Source: Costus lasius (Eukaryota > Streptophyta > Magnoliopsida > Zingiberales > Costaceae). Taken from it: a stretch of DNA of 64,000 nucleotides. This document shows positions 47,730 to 59,214 of the stretch, piece by piece. Below the pieces are notes generated by a model. That model was not told the DNA's origin. It did no database searches and saw only the letters and a list, made by a program, of their open reading frames with translations. The stretch is from the NCBI GenBank assembly GCA_027563935.2, contig CM050447.1:19608001-19672000 (forward strand), given 5' to 3'. Within the stretch, counting starts at the first letter, position 1. Every line of letters begins with the position of its first letter. Both the position numbers and the translations under genes were made by a program.

Positions 47730-50700
47730 AATCATTCTGGCCACAACAGGTCAACTATACTATGATCTAGCTTCTGCTAAATATTTTGATATTCAGCAAC
47801 TGACGACAAGCATAAGTTGCAAAACAAGTAGTCTTGCAAGGTAGTAGTAGTTTCAAGGATCTTATTTGATTCATTTGATCTGGTTGAGAATTTGAAATCA
47901 TTCTAGTTCTAGTGTTTTCATCGTTAGCCTTAGAAACAATTATAAAATGGAACTGCATTGAGCACCTTAATAGTTAAAGTATTTCCATCCTCGACAACTA
48001 TTTCTCAGATGTACAAAGTATCAACACAGAACGTCCATAAGTGTGATCCAGCAGGCATCAGCTTGCTACTCCAACCATATGAACATTTACACTACAATAT
48101 AGTACAAACCGTTCATCAAATGTCAGCAAGCTACCAATTCCTGTTGCTCAAAGATCAGAGATTGTCTTCATTAATAATTGAGCTTTGTCAGCAGCTACAT
48201 GAATATGTACCTGACATACCTCCAACACATTGTCCTAAGAAGAGGATGAATAGCCAACTTAATGAGACATTTAAGAGTAGTTGAGCAGTCAATTCAAGAT
48301 TCAAAATAGTATATAAAACAGTTTCAGAAAAATAATGAATGAATTTAAATGGCTTGTAAACTGTAGAGTAACAATTGGTCTCTTGTTAGTAATTCTAAAT
48401 AAATGGCTGTGGTTTTTGGATTAATCTTGCTTTGTTGCACCACTTCGGTTTAGATACGTAGTTTCAAAATTTTCAGTTTGCCTTCTTTAGTTTAAAACAA
48501 TCTAAATTATATCATTATTTTCTTGATTTCATCAAAAAAAAAATCAAAACAATCAGAAATCTAGACATTTCTTTGAATAGTCTGATGCCGTTAGCTAGAA
48601 CACTCAATCACCACCCTTCTTTTCAGTACAAAGAATCACCTTCTAATAACCCAGCACCATTAATCATGAAAAGACAATCCACCACCTAACAATAACTATG
48701 AAATTGACACAAAGAATTTGCAACAAAGTGACAATGGATGAGCGAGACAATGTGTAATAATAGGCTCTAGAAAGCATTTACTCTACCAATCAACTTTGCG
48801 CTTGTAAAAAAAAAACCACCAGTGAAATGCTTTTAAGCTAAGGTTGAAACAACTTAGTTGAACATGGGATGAACTTGAACAATGGTTAGTAGATGGCTAA
48901 AGGAGAAAATAGTAGATGGCTATGGGACTTGTAGAAAAAAACTAGGGTTGTGGCTTTTGTGTATACAAGAGAAAAAAGCTATTCTTTTAAGCTCACAATA
49001 CCATTTAGCAAAATAATAACTATGAGATGCTTAGTGAGTCTCGTATGACAATCTTGCTGTTGGCTTTATTGACTTCATCTTTTTTAAAACTTACATATTA
49101 AGCTGCGTAAACTCAGAGTATTGCTACGGCTGATTAGTGCACTAAATGAGTCCTTTGAAAACGCCTCAAGGTTTAGAAAGTTGATATGCATTGAATGATG
49201 TGACTAGTTTGTGCTGGTATAAAATGATCAATTTCATCGTGGCCAATTGCATAGCTCTCTTTGCCTCCTTTCATCGTAAGTGGCTTCTAACCTTAGTTGG
49301 GAGCACAAGTGCGCTATTTAACTTCCAACTTGACCCTTCCGACCATTGTCCTGGCGTTCTTGCTGTTGATGGCGGCGTTAGACAAGAACTATTTTATGCT
49401 ATTGAAAAAATTCATGGACTAGTAGGCCACAGCCATCTGAGGGCAAGCATACAGTGAAGGAGGTGAAGCAATTGAAGAAGTAAGCAACAGTAGTGATGAA
49501 GGCGACACAAATAGAGATCTTGGTGGCGCTGAACCAGATGAAGCTAAAGTAGAAGCCGGTGGAAGGGTGGAAGCAGATGGAAGTGGAGCCAGTGGAAATG
49601 CTGGAGAACACAGAAATTCGAAAGGTGGATACCACTAAAGCAGTCGATTCATAGACTATTGAAGCAATATATATTGGTTTGATCAATAACTAGTTTATTA
49701 GTACTGACTGATTTGAACAAGATCATCAAGAAGGTGTTGGAAGAAATTATAGAAGCAGAACTGTAATCCATTAGGCAAAATTATAAAATCACAACTTTCT
49801 CGCAATTGAGAAGTAGTCTTGAGGATTCAAGAAGATGAGAAACTTTAAATATTAGTATTATGATCATAGCAAGAGAATATTAAAACATACAAACATTTTT
49901 CATAATTCTCAGTACGAGACTGTTTAGCTTTCTTTAATCGGTGACAACTATAATGTATCCTACGGGAGCCACTTCTCAAGCTGAATCGACTACACCGATC
50001 TGTATCAGTATGAGTAGTGATAGATCGATTAGTACGGATGATATCTAAACCTTAGAGGCAATCAAGAAGGTGGAATTCAGCTAGAAGCTGTAACGATGGA
50101 CTGAAGACTTTGTTCTAGAAGGATTAGAACTCCTCCTGATAAGTGACAAGTTTGACGAGTCAAGGGTTATTGATTGATTCACCGTGCATCTTTTGCCAAC
50201 AAGAGAATCAAATGTCATGATCTTCTTTTTCCAAAATTTGTCCATTTCTCTTTGGCAGGCTGGAAATTAAGAGATAAAGATTAAAAAAAATCATAATTTG
50301 TCGCTAAGGTGACTTGTTTTTTGTTTTTTCTTTGGGAGACGGGACGACAAATTTAAAGTTTTTTTTGGAATCACATGATAATGGAAATTAAAAAAAAATA
50401 AAGTGGAAAATAATAATAAAATAATCTATATAATGAACACGGATGACTAGTACTCAGTCTATCCTATTAAAGCAGGACTAAAATAGAAAAGATAAATCAT
50501 TTTTGAATGTTTTGTCTTGCCCAAATAGTACAAGTTGGTTTCAATCAATTCAACCACTCAAGTAGGGCAAGGAAAAAATCGGTATTTAGTGGTTTTACTA
50601 ATTAAAATTCGGTAAATCAATTTTGAAATTTTGATAGAATTGGTTTAATAAACTTTTTTATTATTTAATTTTTGGTAATTGTATCAGTAAAAAAAAATTG

Positions 50701-51420
50701 GTTCGGTAATTTACCAACATAGTAAATCATGGCCTGCTAGGCGATTGCAAATATTAGTTGATTTTATTGATTTTTTTTAAAAAAATTATTTATATATAAA
50801 ATATAATAGTATAATAATTAAAATTAGTACTTTGCTGAATTTATTATTCAGTAAATCTATAAATTTGATAAATTACCCATCGATAATTTATTATTTGACT
50901 CGGTGAATTAATGTTGAATAACATGGGCTGAAAGATATAATACCTATTCGGATTAATTTGAATGGGAAAACAAGAATAACTTAAGTTTCTATAAAATGGA
51001 ATGCCGACAAAATTTTGGATTAATAAAAAAAAATAAACTCTAATTTATGGTTCGGTTCAATTTTATCTTGAATACTTTGGCCTATTATTATTGTTTTAAT
51101 TTTCTTAAAAAATAATTTAGTTTTTATTAAGCTGAACTCATGGAAATATATTATTTATTAATTTTGTCTAAGATTCATATTATAATATTGCTTTTACTTA
51201 AAATCAACAGAACTGTGTAAAATAGAAAAATTATCAAATTTTATGTGTTTTATAACATTTTATTAATAATTTTTTTTTTGTAAAATATAAAGCAACTTTA
51301 CTCGTTTAATGTTTACCTATACTTGTACAACTCAACCTTTTTTAAAATATTTTTAAATAAAAATATTAATTAATTCAATGGGAAAAGATTTTTATGGTTA
51401 AAAATGAGAAAAAAAAATTA
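47448..51420. repeat. Segmental duplication, copy 1 (source side)
   Basis: From within RING exon 4 to about 51420 this 3.97-kb block is repeated in direct orientation at 54120-58183, with a constant offset of 6673 bp for the first 2.8 kb. In that part only scattered substitutions are seen, such as agtagtcttgc against agtagccttgc. After about 50280 the copies differ by several indels. The right end abuts the LINE fragment. Confidence 0.95.
47730..51420. other. Region downstream of the RING gene
   Basis: No gene is supported. A 108-codon frame at 47958-48284 and an 88-codon frame at 49191-49457 persist in both copies, but differences between copies include amino-acid changes, and I recognise no domain. 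A 49438-49640 stretch is open on the + strand in an acidic Gly-rich frame without an ATG. About 50580-50900 contains decayed cggtaaat and tcggta words, like an old copy of the palindromic element at 3.0-3.5 kb. Confidence 0.45.
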
Positions 51421-51423
51421 GTT

Positions 51424-52032
51424 ATTTGGTCGTCCCCCCTCTAGGCTGGCTAAAAATGATATTGAGGGAAATGATGCCATTATCAAACGCAAATTTCATT
51501 AAGTCATTTGGTCGTCCTCCTCTAGGCTGGCTAAAAATAAATACCGACGGCTCTTGGATCCCACAGCTCAATCAAGGGGGTATCGGATTTCTCCTTAGAG
51601 ATCAAACGGGTCTTTGCTTATTTGAGTCTGCCTCTACTGTTCAGGTTCAGGATGCACTCCATGTAGGGCTCCTGGCGCTCCTGAGTGCTATCCGCTTTGT
51701 GTACACCAGGCAGCACCAATTGGGAAGGAAAGCTATTTTTGAGATCGATTGTAGCAACGTGATAGCCCTTGTGGAAGGCAATTGTCAAATTTCATAACAC
51801 TCTTTGGAACCCCTTATTCGGAACACTCAATATATGTTATCTAACTGTGATTAGATTTCCATTTGCTATGTTAAACGTGAAGCTAACCAAGCTGCTAACT
51901 AGTGCTCCTAGTTTCTCTTTATGTAATTCCTAGACCTCTGAATGGCCCCAGGAACTAAATTGTATTCTCGCTTCTAATAGACTTCTTTTGAGTTAATATA
52001 TTTTGTTTCCATAAAAAAAAAAAAAAAAAAAT
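51424..52032 (+). pseudogene. Dead LINE 3' end with RNase H-like domain
   Basis: The frame reads RPPLGWLKINTDGSWIPQ, GGIGFLLRDQTGLCLFESAS and FEIDCSNVIALVEG, the RVT_3 RNase H-like domain found at the C-terminus of plant LINE polyproteins. The first catalytic Asp (NTDGS) and a later Asp (EIDCSN) are present, but the conserved Glu after it is Gly (HVGLLALLSAI). The frame continues with in-frame stops at 51795, 51852 and 51900, with YVKREANQAAN between the last two. A poly(A) tract ends the unit at about 52013-52032, as expected for target-primed reverse transcription. The first 35 bases (ggtcgtcc, ctctaggctggctaaaaat) are duplicated 82 bp downstream. Heavily 5'-truncated. Confidence 0.8.
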
Positions 52033-52435
52033 GGAAGATGCACATCACCCTCTCAACAAAGCACCAACGGATTCTCAACGCTATCAAACAAGTTCAACCG
52101 AGCGAACCAGCCTGTTTCTGCAGCCCAGACGACAGGCACAATCTGCTTGATAACCATTTTAATACTGTTTATGTATAATTCAACCGTCCACATTATTTCT
52201 GTCAGATCTCAGCCGATCATAGGAAGTTCTTGACAATCCAAAGTAAAAAATGTCAACTGCCTAGAATGTAAATGTAATAGACTATGATCAATAAATAAAT
52301 TCTCACATTTCATTAAAGAAAAATAGAGAATCCCACACAATACAAGTGATGACAAGCACACTAGATTATTACACCATGTCGAGACAGGAAACTAAAACGA
52401 ACAAGCACACAATTAAGGAGACTTGAAACACGCAA

Positions 52436-53512
52436 TTAAAGAGTTATGGAAGACCCAAGAACTAGACCAGTTCCCAGTAACTTATTCTTGGTGATTTGAT
52501 CGATCCTTTCCACCATTTCTGGACTGATGTTATTATTCTTCCAGTCTCCTACTACTCCTTTTCTATAAAAACTATCTGTAGTAATTCGCTCAGAAAAATT
52601 GACCGGTCGGTCTTGCTGTATTGCCAAATCCTTGAGGTTGTTGAAGCTACATAGCTTAACAATCTGCTCGTGCACTCCTCTATTAATTTCCTCCTCGTTG
52701 AAAGGGCATCCCATGAACTCTGCTAACTTCGTCAAATTCTCCAAGGGCGCCTCCAGCATCTCCTCATACTTGAGAATGAGTATTCTCTCCGGTGCTCGCA
52801 AGCTCTCATTCCAATAGCCCAAGACGTGATCCCAAATGGTCCCCTGGGGACAGATGCCTTCACAGCACATCTCCATAAACTTGTCCAAGGAAACATCTTG
52901 ATCACTCGTCACCGGGGACTTTTTCTTGGAGAAGAAGTGCCAGCCGGAGACAAACGCATCCTTAGGTTCACGGCAAATGTAAACTATACGGCAACTGCTA
53001 CTCTTGATCGACTCGGGCAGCATTTGGAATGGCAAGTGGGTGCTCAGTAGCTGAGGCGCCTCCACGGCGTTGATTTGGGAGAGACGTTCGAGGTCGTGAC
53101 ACTCCTTCTCGATGAGCGGCATGCACTCGTGGGAGTTGAGGTGGTGAAAAGGGTGGCTGGTGAAAGAGTGCTGTCCCCGAGTCAGGGTGGCGAAAGTTAG
53201 GGCTTTAAGCCAGGTAGTGCCGCACTTGGGATAGCTGGAGAGGAGGATGTCGGTGGGACGAGCCTTGAAGTGATGCTGGATGTTGATGGTGCCAGCCACG
53301 GCGAACTCAGGCAACCAAATGCCTTGGTACTTTCGGAGTGGCCAAAGGTATGCGCTTAGCTCCAGGGCTGGAAGCGAGGAGACGATGTCTTTATGGGCGT
53401 GGCAGCCGCCATTGGCGTTCTTCATCAATTTCTGCTTGGACAAAGGGCACAGAGTTGGAAAGCAATCGAAGCGACGCCGTGCCGACTTTGATTCAGTTGC
53501 CTTCTTTTTCAC
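52436..53512 (-). CDS. Cytosolic sulfotransferase (SOT family)
   Basis: Intronless gene of up to 358 residues. It transfers sulfate from PAPS to the hydroxyl group of a small acceptor; plant family members act on flavonols, brassinosteroids, desulfoglucosinolates or jasmonates in the cytosol. The 5'-phosphosulfate loop is YPKCGTTWLKAL (94-105). The catalytic His is H159 in STHLPF. The 3'-phosphate site is YICREPKDAFVSGWHFF (178-194). The C-terminal PAPS/dimer motif is FYRKGVVGDWKNN (315-327). All key residues are present. Two starts are possible: M1 at 53512 adds a basic stretch unusual for the family, while M30 at 53425 gives 329 residues, nearer the family norm. The acceptor substrate cannot be read from sequence. 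It lies between the two copies of the segmental duplication but is not duplicated. Confidence 0.93.
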   Translation of the reverse strand: MKKKATESKSARRRFDCFPTLCPLSKQKLMKNANGGCHAHKDIVSSLPALELSAYLWPLRKYQGIWLPEFAVAGTINIQHHFKARPTDILLSSYPKCGTTWLKALTFATLTRGQHSFTSHPFHHLNSHECMPLIEKECHDLERLSQINAVEAPQLLSTHLPFQMLPESIKSSSCRIVYICREPKDAFVSGWHFFSKKKSPVTSDQDVSLDKFMEMCCEGICPQGTIWDHVLGYWNESLRAPERILILKYEEMLEAPLENLTKLAEFMGCPFNEEEINRGVHEQIVKLCSFNNLKDLAIQQDRPVNFSERITTDSFYRKGVVGDWKNNNISPEMVERIDQITKNKLLGTGLVLGSSITL

Positions 53513-54064
53513 TCAGCGCCATATAAATTACTTGAGTAGACGCGCATTTATGCCCTTTCTTTTGTTCTTTTTTTATCATTATTGTGGATGTAATTTGCAA
53601 AAAATATCTTGCATCCAGGATGATCACCTGTTCCCTCAATTATTAATTGGTACGTGTAGGTAGATCGGAATTCATTTCTCTTCCGATAGTATTTGCACAT
53701 GTAGGTGGGTTGGAATCAAGGCGAGCTTCTCTCCTCCATTAGTTGGAGTCTTACCTGTTCACTCAATGTTATCTACGATGATTAATGGGACAGAAATTTA
53801 GTCAATCAGAAGTTTTGAAGGATATTAGTATGTGATGGTATCCTTAATGTTGAGTTGGCCTACAGACTTAATGATTGTAGAGATATCCAATTTGAAGAAA
53901 TTAAAACAATCACTCCAACAAATGAACCTATAGATTTTTCTATTGGATACAAATTCACCTACCTGCCTATCTGATGTAGGCAAAGTTGATCTTCTCTAAA
54001 AGCCCATTCAAATGATTTATACACTAAAAAAAATATGAGTATTGGATCATTCAAGAATGCCATT
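53513..54064. other. Spacer between sulfotransferase and duplication copy 2
   Basis: 5' flank of the sulfotransferase gene. A near-duplicate phrase acgtgtaggtagatcggaatt / catgtaggtgggttggaat lies at about 53651 and 53699. No gene. Confidence 0.4.
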
Positions 54065-54119
54065 ATCAATTGTGCAGATGGAGAGCAATGTAGATGGAAG
54101 AAATGATACCCAAGTTCAG
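54065..54119. repeat. Scrambled junction at the left edge of copy 2
   Basis: This 55-bp patch is built from three pieces of RING exon 4. First is atcaattgtgcag (matches 47509-47521). Next is the block from atggagagcaatg to gaagaaatga (matches 47476-47504). Last is gaaatgatacccaagttcag (matches 47450-47469). The continuous copy follows. Pieces overlap by short microhomologies (cag, gaaatga). Confidence 0.9.
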
Positions 54120-54402
54120 TTGAAATGATACCCAAGTTCAGGATTCAGATGGAGAGCAATGTAGATGGAAGAAATGAAAGGATCAATTGTGCAGTCTGCC
54201 TTCAGGTGAGCCTTCCACTGCTTAAGTTTTGTAATGCAAAATGGTTTATGACTTAACTGGCTACTTTTCTCCCTTTCAGGACTTCCACTTTGGTGAAATA
54301 GCCAGGATTTTGCCACAATGTCAGCACACATTTCACTTATCTTGCATTGATATCTGGCTCACCTGGCACAATTCATGTCCATTATGCAGATGCCATACTT
54401 AG
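54120..54402 (+). pseudogene. Truncated duplicate of the RING-H2 gene
   Basis: It retains the end of exon 4 (to 54205) and all of exon 5 (54280-54402), including all eight RING zinc ligands and the stop codon, and the intron between them with intact splice sites. Exons 1-3 and the membrane segments are missing, and the scrambled junction replaces the first part of exon 4. Without a promoter or start codon of its own it is almost certainly non-functional, unless transcribed from a new upstream promoter as a soluble RING fragment. Confidence 0.88.
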
Positions 54403-57400
54403 AATCATTCTGGCCACAACAGGTCAACTATACTATGATCTAGCTTCTGCTAAATATTTTGATATTCAGCAACTGACGACAAGCATAAGTTGCAAAACAA
54501 GTAGCCTTGCAAGGTAGTAGTAGTTTCAAGGATCTTATTTGATTCATTTGATCTGGTTGAGAATTTGAAATCATTCTAGTTCTAGTGTTTTCATCGTTAG
54601 CCTTAGAAACAATTATAAAATGGAACTGCATTGAGCACCTTAATAGTTAAAGTATTTCCATCCTCGACAACTATTTCTCAGATGTACAAAGTATCAACAC
54701 AGAACGTCCATAAGTGTGATCCAGCAGGCATCAGCCTGCTACTCCAACCATATGAACATTTACACTACAATATAGTACAAACCGTTCATCAAATCTCAGC
54801 AAGCTACCAATTCCCGTTGCTCAAAGATCAGAGATTGTCTTCATTAATAATTGAGCTTTGTCAGCAGCTACATGAATATGTACCTGACATACCTCCAACA
54901 CATTGTCCTAAGAAGAGGATGAATAGCCAACTTAATGAGACATTTAAGAGTAGTTGAGCAGTCAATTCAAGATTCAAAATAGTATATAAAACAGTTTCAG
55001 AAAAATAATGAATGAATTTAAATGGCTTGTAAACTGTAGAGTAACAATTGGTCTCTTGTTAGTAATTCTAAATAAATGGCTGTGGTTTTTGGATTAATCT
55101 TGCTTTGTTGCACCACTTCGGTTTAGATACGTAGTTTCAAAATTTTCAGTTTGCCTTCTTTAGTTTAAAACAATCTAAATTATATCATTATTTTCTTGAT
55201 TTCATCAAAAAAAAAATCAAAACAATCAGAAATCTAGACATTTCTTTGAATAGTCTGATGCCGTTAGCTAGAACACTCAATCACCACCCTTCTTTTCAGT
55301 ACAAAGAATCACCTTCTAATAACCCAGCACCATTAATCATGAAAAGACAATCCACCACCTAACAATAACTATGAAATTGACACAAAGAATTTGCAACAAA
55401 GTGACAATGGATGAGCGAGACAATGTGTAATAATAGGCTCTAGAAAGCATTTACTCTACCAATCAACTTTGCGCTTGTAAAAAAAAAACCACCAGTGAAA
55501 TGCTTTTAAGCTAAGGTTGAAACAACTTAGTTGAACATGGGATGAACTTGAACAATGGTTAGTAGATGGCTAAAGGAGAAAATAGTAGATGGCTATGGGA
55601 CTCGTAGAAAAAAACTAGGGTTGTGGCTTTTGTGTATACAAGAGAAAAAAGCTATTCTTTTAAGCTCACAATACCATTTAGCAAAATAATAACTATGAGA
55701 TGCTTAGTGAGTCTCATATGACAATCTTGCTGTTGGCTTTATTGATTTCATCTTTTTTAAAACTTACATATAAAGCTGCGTAAACTCAGAGTATTGCTAC
55801 GGCTGATTAGTGCACTAAATGAGTCCTTTGAAAACGCCTCAAGGTTTAGAAAGTTGATATGCATTGAATGATGTGACTAGTTTGTGCTGGTATAAGATGA
55901 TCAATTTCATCGTGGCCAATTGCATAGCTCTCTTTGCCTCCTTTCATCGTAAGTGGCTTCTAAGCTTAGTTGGGAGCACAAGTGCGCTATTTAACTTCCA
56001 ACTTGACCCTTCCGACCATTGTCCTGGCGTTCTTGCTGTTGATGGCGGCGTGAGACAAGAACTATTTTATGCTATTGAAAAAATTCATGGACTAGTAGGC
56101 CACAGCCAACTGAGGGCAAGCATACAGTGAAGGAGGTGAAGCAATTGAAGAAGTAAGCAACAGTAGTGATGAAGGCGACACAAATAGAGATCTTGGTGGC
56201 GCTGAACCAGATGAAGCTAAAGTAGAAGCCGGTGGAAGGGTGGAAGCAGATGGAAGTGGAGCCAGTGGAAATGCTGGAGAACACAGAAATTCGAAAGGTG
56301 GATACCACTAAAGCAGTCGATTCATAGACTATTGAAGCAATATATATTGGTTTGATCAATAACTAGTTTATTAGTACTGACTGATTTGAACAAGATCATG
56401 AAGAAGGTGTTGGAAGAAATTATAGAAGCAGAACTGTAATCCATTAGGCAAAATTATAAAATCACAACTTTCTCGCAATTGAGAAGTAGTCTTGAGGATT
56501 CAAGAAGATGAGAAACTTTAAATATTAGTATTATGATCATAGCAAGAGAATATTTAAACATACAAACATTTTTCATAATTTTCAGTACGAGACTGTTTAG
56601 CTTTCTTTAATCGGTGACAACTATAATGTATCCTACGGGAGCCACTTCTCAAGCTGAATCGACTACACCGATCTGTATCAGTATGAGTAGTGATAGATCG
56701 ATTGGTACGGATGATATCTAAACCTTAGAGGCAATCAAGAAGGTGGAATTCAGCTAGAAGCTGTAACGATGGACTGAAGACTTTGTTCTAGAAGGATTAG
56801 AACTCCTCCTGATAAGTGACAAATTTGACGAGTCAAGGGTTATTGATTGATTCACCGTGCATCTTTTGCCAACAAGAGAATCAAATGTCATGATCTTCTT
56901 TTTCCAAAATTTGTCCATTTCTCTTTGGCAGGCTGGAAATTAAGAGATAAAGATTAAAAAAAAATTTCATAATTTGTCGCTAAGGTGACTTGTTTTCTCT
57001 TTGGGAGACACGGGAGGACAAATTTAAAGTCGTTTTTGGAATCACGTGAACATGGTCCACATGGAAATAAAAAAAAAATAATGTGGAAACTAAGAATAAA
57101 ATAATATATATAATTCCCACGGATGACTGTTTCTCAGTCTATCCTATTAGAGCAGACCAAAATAGAAAAGACAAAAAAAAGAAAAGAAAAGAAAAGAAAA
57201 GACAAATAGTACAAGTTGGTTTCAATCAATTCAACCACTCAAGTAGGGGGAGGAAAAATCGGTATTTAGTGGTTTTACTAATTAAAATTCGGTAAATCAA
57301 TTTAGAAATTTTGATAGAATTGGTTTAATAAACTTTTTTATTATTCAATTTTTTGTAATTGTATCAGTAAAAAAAAAATTGGTTCGATAATTTACCAACA

Positions 57401-58183
57401 TAGTAAATCATGGCCTGCTAGCCTTAGGCGATTGCAATTATTGATCGATTTTATTGATTTTTAAAATAAAAATTATTTATATAAAAAATATAGTATTATA
57501 ATAATTAAAATTAGTACTTTGCTAAAATTATCACTCAGTAAATCAATAAATTTGATAAATTACCGATCGATAATTTTTTATTTGACTCGGTGAATTAATG
57601 TAGAATAACATGGGGTGAACGATATATACCTATTCGGATTAATTTGAATGGGCAAAGAAGAATAAAGTATCAATATATATAGCTCTCATTTCCTCAGCAA
57701 AATTTTGGATTTATTTCATTGATAAAAAAAAAGTATGCTAGCTTTAGTCATGAAAATGGAATGCCGACAAAATTTTGGATTAATCCAAAAAAAATAAAAC
57801 TCCAATTTATGGTTCGGTTCAATTTTATCTTGAATACTTTGGCCTATTATTATTGTTTTAATTTTTTTTAAAAAATAATTTAGTTTTTATTAAGCTGAAC
57901 TCATGGAAATATATTATTTATTAATTTTGTCTAAGATTCATATTATAATATTGCTTTTACTTCAAATCAACAGAAACTGTGTAAAATAGAGAAATTATTA
58001 AATTTTATGTGTTTTATAACATTTTATTAATAATTTTTTTGTAAAATATAAAGCAACTTTACTCGTTTAATGTTTACCTATACTTGTACAACTCGACCTT
58101 TTTTAAAAGAAATTAAAATAAAAATATTAGTTAATTCAATCGGAAAAGATTTTTATGGTTAAAAATACGAACAAAAATTAGAT
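54120..58183. repeat. Segmental duplication, copy 2
   Basis: About 4.06-kb direct copy of 47448-51420. It carries the same flank sequences and reading-frame remnants as copy 1, plus small insertions in its distal third, for example the gaaaa repeats at about 57180-57203 and an insertion around 57665-57760. It continues a few bases past the point where copy 1 meets the LINE. Confidence 0.95.
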
Positions 58184-59150
58184 TGGTATTTGGTATTGTC
58201 TTTATCAATTACTTGTCTAAAAAAAATTTCTATTTACTATAAAAGGGAATGTTTTATTTTATATCTAACATCTAATGGAAAATAGTGCCAGTGAGACTAA
58301 TTTTCTAACCAAAAGTAAGATGATTTTGTTAATCTTGCATGATTTGACAGCCAGCAGCTTATCTGTTGTTCTAGGAATATAATTTATTTTTATCCTCGTG
58401 AATTTGGAATTAGGAAGTTTATCTCTCTTTAGATTTTTTAACCTTGTAACGCTGTGTTATTTTAGAAGGAGACGGGGAAGGAAAGAATTTTCCAGCATGG
58501 AGGGAAAATTAGAGGTCAAGCAGAGTGGAGGGAATAAAAACTCTTTTTTTCTCTTGTTTTGTATTCTAGCCAAATCTTGTGAATAACTAAAAAGAACAAA
58601 ATCCTTACGTCCACGCCGCTCGTCCACCATTATCGTCCATGCTCTTCTGCCCTCGCCATCCAACCTGCTCGCTCTTACCATCCAGCCTGCTTACCCTTGC
58701 TGTCCAACCTGCCTTCACCATCCATGCTCACCCGTCTTCGCAGTCCAACCTGCTTATCCTCGCTGTCCACACCACTCGCCCTTGCCATCCAACCCGCCCT
58801 CACCGTCCATGTCATTTATTGCCACTGTTGCCCTTCAGCCACAGCGTGCTCGCCATCACCGTCCCTCGCTATCGTCACCCTTCAGCCATAGCCTACTCGC
58901 TTTCGCTGCTTGGGAAGAGAATTAATCATGTGAAACACACGTGATTAATTTTTCTCCTCTTACATATTTTCTTTTCCTCTTATTTTTTTTCCTTGAGGTT
59001 TTAAGGCTGAATCATTAGACTTCGTATTATAAATGTTTGTAGCAGTCAATCTTCATCTTTATATTCTTGGGTAAGACTTGCTTGCTATATAAGAATTAGA
59101 TACAGTTTTGATTGAGAGAAGCTCTGTATGTAGCGACAAGGGCCTTTAAG
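58184..59150. other. Spacer with a degenerate pyrimidine-rich minisatellite
   Basis: From about 58610 to 58890, units of roughly 20-22 bp resembling ctcgccatccaacctgct repeat imperfectly more than ten times. The open frames across them are Pro/His/Ser-rich artefacts of the repeat. The rest has no recognisable content. Confidence 0.5.
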
Positions 59151-59195
59151 GTGGCCCCATCCACCATCAATGACATTGATGGTGGATGAGGCCAC
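59151..59195. repeat. Near-perfect 21-bp hairpin with 3-nt loop
   Basis: gtggccccatccaccatcaat, loop gac, then attgatggtggatgaggccac: 20 of 21 pairs match and the remaining one can pair as G-U in RNA on one strand. It lies 20 bp outside the target duplication of the Pack-MULE. Confidence 0.75.
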
Positions 59196-59214
59196 TGCTG
59201 GAAATGGTGCCCTC

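Noticed and set aside
47958..48284. A 108-codon frame conserved in both duplication copies
   Set aside because: Conservation only reflects the recent duplication; differences between copies include amino-acid changes and no domain is recognisable.
49399..49686. 95-codon minus-strand Phe/Ser/Ile-rich frame, also duplicated
   Set aside because: Complement of a Glu/Gly/Lys-rich repeat-like stretch; no homology and preserved only by the recent duplication.
58639..58944. His/Pro-rich frame that looked like a secreted or zinc-binding protein
   Set aside because: It is translated from an imperfect minisatellite; all frames look similar.
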